From positions 3,286,001 to 3,350,000 of the forward strand of contig NZ_CP136624.1 in assembly GCF_032917945.1 (NCBI RefSeq): a DNA stretch of 64,000 bases, read 5' to 3'. Positions within the stretch are counted from its first letter, which is position 1; every line of letters begins with the position of its first letter. The translations under genes were made by a program, and so were the position numbers. The stretch comes from Bradyrhizobium sp. sBnM-33 (GTDB lineage: Bacteria > Pseudomonadota > Alphaproteobacteria > Rhizobiales > Xanthobacteraceae). Under the pieces are notes generated by a model, which was given only the letters and a program-made list of their open reading frames with translations, was not told the origin of the DNA and did no database searches. This document shows, piece after piece, positions 62,213-64,000 of the stretch.

Positions 62213-63401
62213 GCTTCGGCGCTACGAACGTCATGACCCGATCCTGAGAACACTCCCTCATGCTGTCAGGACTTGTCTCGTCAAGCCGTTTGCCTTCCGC
62301 TCGACCCGCCTGGGTCTTGAGCCCGCGAGATTCTGGGAGGATGCGATATCGGAACTTGACCCCCGAGAGGTGACGGCATCTCAGCTATCAATGGTGCTGA
62401 GTAAGTTTGATCGGCTGATCAATCAACAACCGTCGCCTGACCCGGCACCGGTCGCGGCCGCGATGACGCGCACTCGTCAGAAGCGGTTAAGAATAGTGAG
62501 AAATCCCGCGACTGCAGGTTCACTGACTTTGCTGCCTTGGAGCAAAGTGCTCCCATTCTGGGAGATAGGGTCGTTCCTGCCGCAGCATGTTGTTCAACGT
62601 CAGGCTGACCTTGCATCATAGCCTGCTGGGAATTCGTGACCATGAAAGCGGGGCAGCCTTGATTTCCGAATTGATCGCATCGAGTGACCGAACGCGTGAC
62701 CTACTGGTCGCCCGCGAACCCTTGCCACTGGGTCTATCAACACGAGGCCGATGCTAATGCTCGCGCCCACCGTTTCGTTGAGCGCGAGTTTGACAAGCTT
62801 CTCTGCGATCTTGCCAAGTTCCTTTCCACTTTTTCATGCGGTCTGATGGCGTGTTGGGAGCATATGGCGAAGACGGCCCAAAGGCCAACATGTTGCCGGT
62901 CCTATTGAAAAGCGCGAGCTCAGTGTTGATGACTGCATCCCCACCGACGGCGAGCCAGTAGAAACTGGCTCAATGCGGTTCTTCATCACTTCCTTCGCTT
63001 CCGAAAAGGGAAAATAGTAATTTGGGTGTTCGGCCATTTTACCGCTTGGTGTTCTTCGTTCGCGCGAGGCGCAACTCTTTGTTTTGCCATACTGCTTACC
63101 GCTCCGAACAGTTCAAGCGCTTGGCGTTCATCCATCTGATGTGCCCCATGGTCATCCGCCGTCGCACATCGGCGCTCGCTGCTCGATATCCCGACGACTA
63201 CATCTTGTCGGTGCACGCGCGTCGGCGTGGTCGCATCTTCCTCGACTTGCGGATCGGCCGCGGCACCACAGCGATCGGTGCTATTCGCCGTGCGCCCGCA
63301 AAGGCTTTCCGATTGCCGCGCCGGTCATGCAGGTCTCCTCCGTGACCCGCTACGGCGCATGTTTTTCTATCGGGGGGTGGACTTTTGCCCCGGCCCGCTG
63401 T
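62212..63401. other. gene-poor region with one possible fragment
   Basis: The plus frame 62193-62621 contains LGLEPARFWEDAISELDPRE and LSMVLSKFDRLINQQPSPDP, which look protein-like but are not recognised. From 62622 to 63401 I see only overlapping shadow frames. Confidence 0.3.
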
Positions 63402-63700
63402 CTAGGAACGGTAGGAGCGACCACTATCCACCGTGACGATGGTTCCGCTCATGTAGCTGGCACGTGCGGAGGCGAGGAAGGCCACCACATCGGCGATCTC
63501 TTGAGGCGTCGCTGCGCGACCGGCAGGCAGCTTGCTCGTGTCCTGGCACTCGCGCCAGCGCTGTGCGTCACCGAAACGCTCAACCGCCTGCTGGCGCAGC
63601 AGCGACTCCATGCGCTCTGTACTTATACGGGTTAGCACGTGATCCTGCAGGTTGGTTCCGATCGCCGGCAGATCGGCGACGACAGCATCTTATCTCCGGT
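63402..63700 (-). pseudogene. SDR C-terminal fragment, possibly joined to a GMC-type motif
   Basis: Minus strand: MESLLRQQAVERFGDAQRWR, then KLPAGRAATPQEIADVVAFL, ASARASYMSGTIVTVDSGRS, stop at 63402. This is the last third of a classical short-chain dehydrogenase; Rossmann and catalytic Tyr-Lys parts are absent. Just upstream in the same frame is DLPAIGTNLQDHVLTR, which resembles the G-x-NLQDH motif of GMC oxidoreductases, so two unrelated fragments may be fused here. Confidence 0.55.
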
Positions 63701-64000
63701 TTCCGAGCCAGCCGCTACGAATAACTGCCAAACTCATTTAGTAGGTTTCTTAGACCGCTGCCGACGTGAGCGAGTTAGGCCAGCCCCGATGGCCGCCGCC
63801 CGTCGTATCAATCGCTGCGTATCTTAGGCCTTCGTGTTCGACGGCCTGATGCTCTTAGGAGAGCACGTGCGTTGCGCCTTACGATGATCCCCAACTATCG
63901 TCCTTGGCCCGTTGTTCCCGGCCGATTACCCCCATAATCTGCAAAGGGTCATAAGCGGGCACGATAAACGGCCCTGCATCAGATTCGATGCGAGCGGATA
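63701..64000. other. right edge of the window, nothing supported
   Basis: About 300 bases with no recognisable gene or repeat on either strand. Confidence 0.35.

Overview
The window looks like a Bradyrhizobium-type alphaproteobacterial chromosome (Nitrobacteraceae), probably an accessory or symbiosis-island-like region. The evidence is its high GC content, several small protein families I know mainly from Bradyrhizobium, aa3-type CoxA, FixJ-type signalling, IS701/IS630 insertion sequences, and many decaying genes. This is a judgement from gene content, not from a marker gene.

Layout. (1) 1-31 kb is a stress, ion and respiration island. It holds Rnk/GreA-type genes behind an unusual structured leader, a complete Mrp Na+/H+ antiporter operon (mrpAB-C-D-E-F-G), four universal stress protein loci (one broken), an NhaD-type antiporter divergent from a MASE1 histidine kinase and FixJ-type regulator, an orphan cytochrome oxidase subunit I, an AraC regulator and a NYN-domain gene. 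Three insertion sequences interrupt it (11.3-12.8, 28.6-29.8 and 29.8-31.3 kb). (2) 31.8-40.1 kb is a DUF2231 protein followed by a minus-strand cluster of secreted hydrolases, cytochrome P460 and an Ohr/OsmC protein. A large winged-helix/NB-ARC regulator, itself frameshifted, reads divergently from it. (3) 40.1-44.5 kb starts beside the 3' half of a tRNA. It is a mosaic of dispersed hairpin repeats and tiny duplicated or broken ORFs. (4) 45-53.2 kb holds a GGDEF protein, a LysR/NmrA divergent pair, small Bradyrhizobium-type proteins and gene fragments (NYN, DNA ligase, SulP/STAS). (5) 53.5-60.8 kb looks like an aromatic/acyl catabolic cluster: DsbA-fold isomerase, acyl-CoA ligase, TetR regulator, alpha/beta hydrolase, periplasmic binding protein and a broken HxlR regulator. 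A repeated near-palindrome lies in three of its intergenic regions. (6) 61-64 kb is a graveyard of DUF1214, tyrosine-recombinase and SDR fragments.

Four signals are not explained by ordinary annotation. First, a leader unit (micro-ORF ending at a GC-rich hairpin) occurs upstream of Rnk-type genes at three places. Second, a ~130-bp promoter module with CTACGC half-sites at fixed spacing is shared by a universal stress gene and the NhaD/kinase intergenic region, next to a FixJ-type regulator. Third, the motif TTGAC-N3-GTTAA occurs three times in the catabolic cluster. Fourth, about ten hairpins of the form AGCGC-TTC-GCGCT, with compensating changes, are scattered through 41-44 kb.

Frameshifts are unusually frequent (more than a dozen loci). 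Real decay is likely, but a single noisy assembly could produce part of the pattern.
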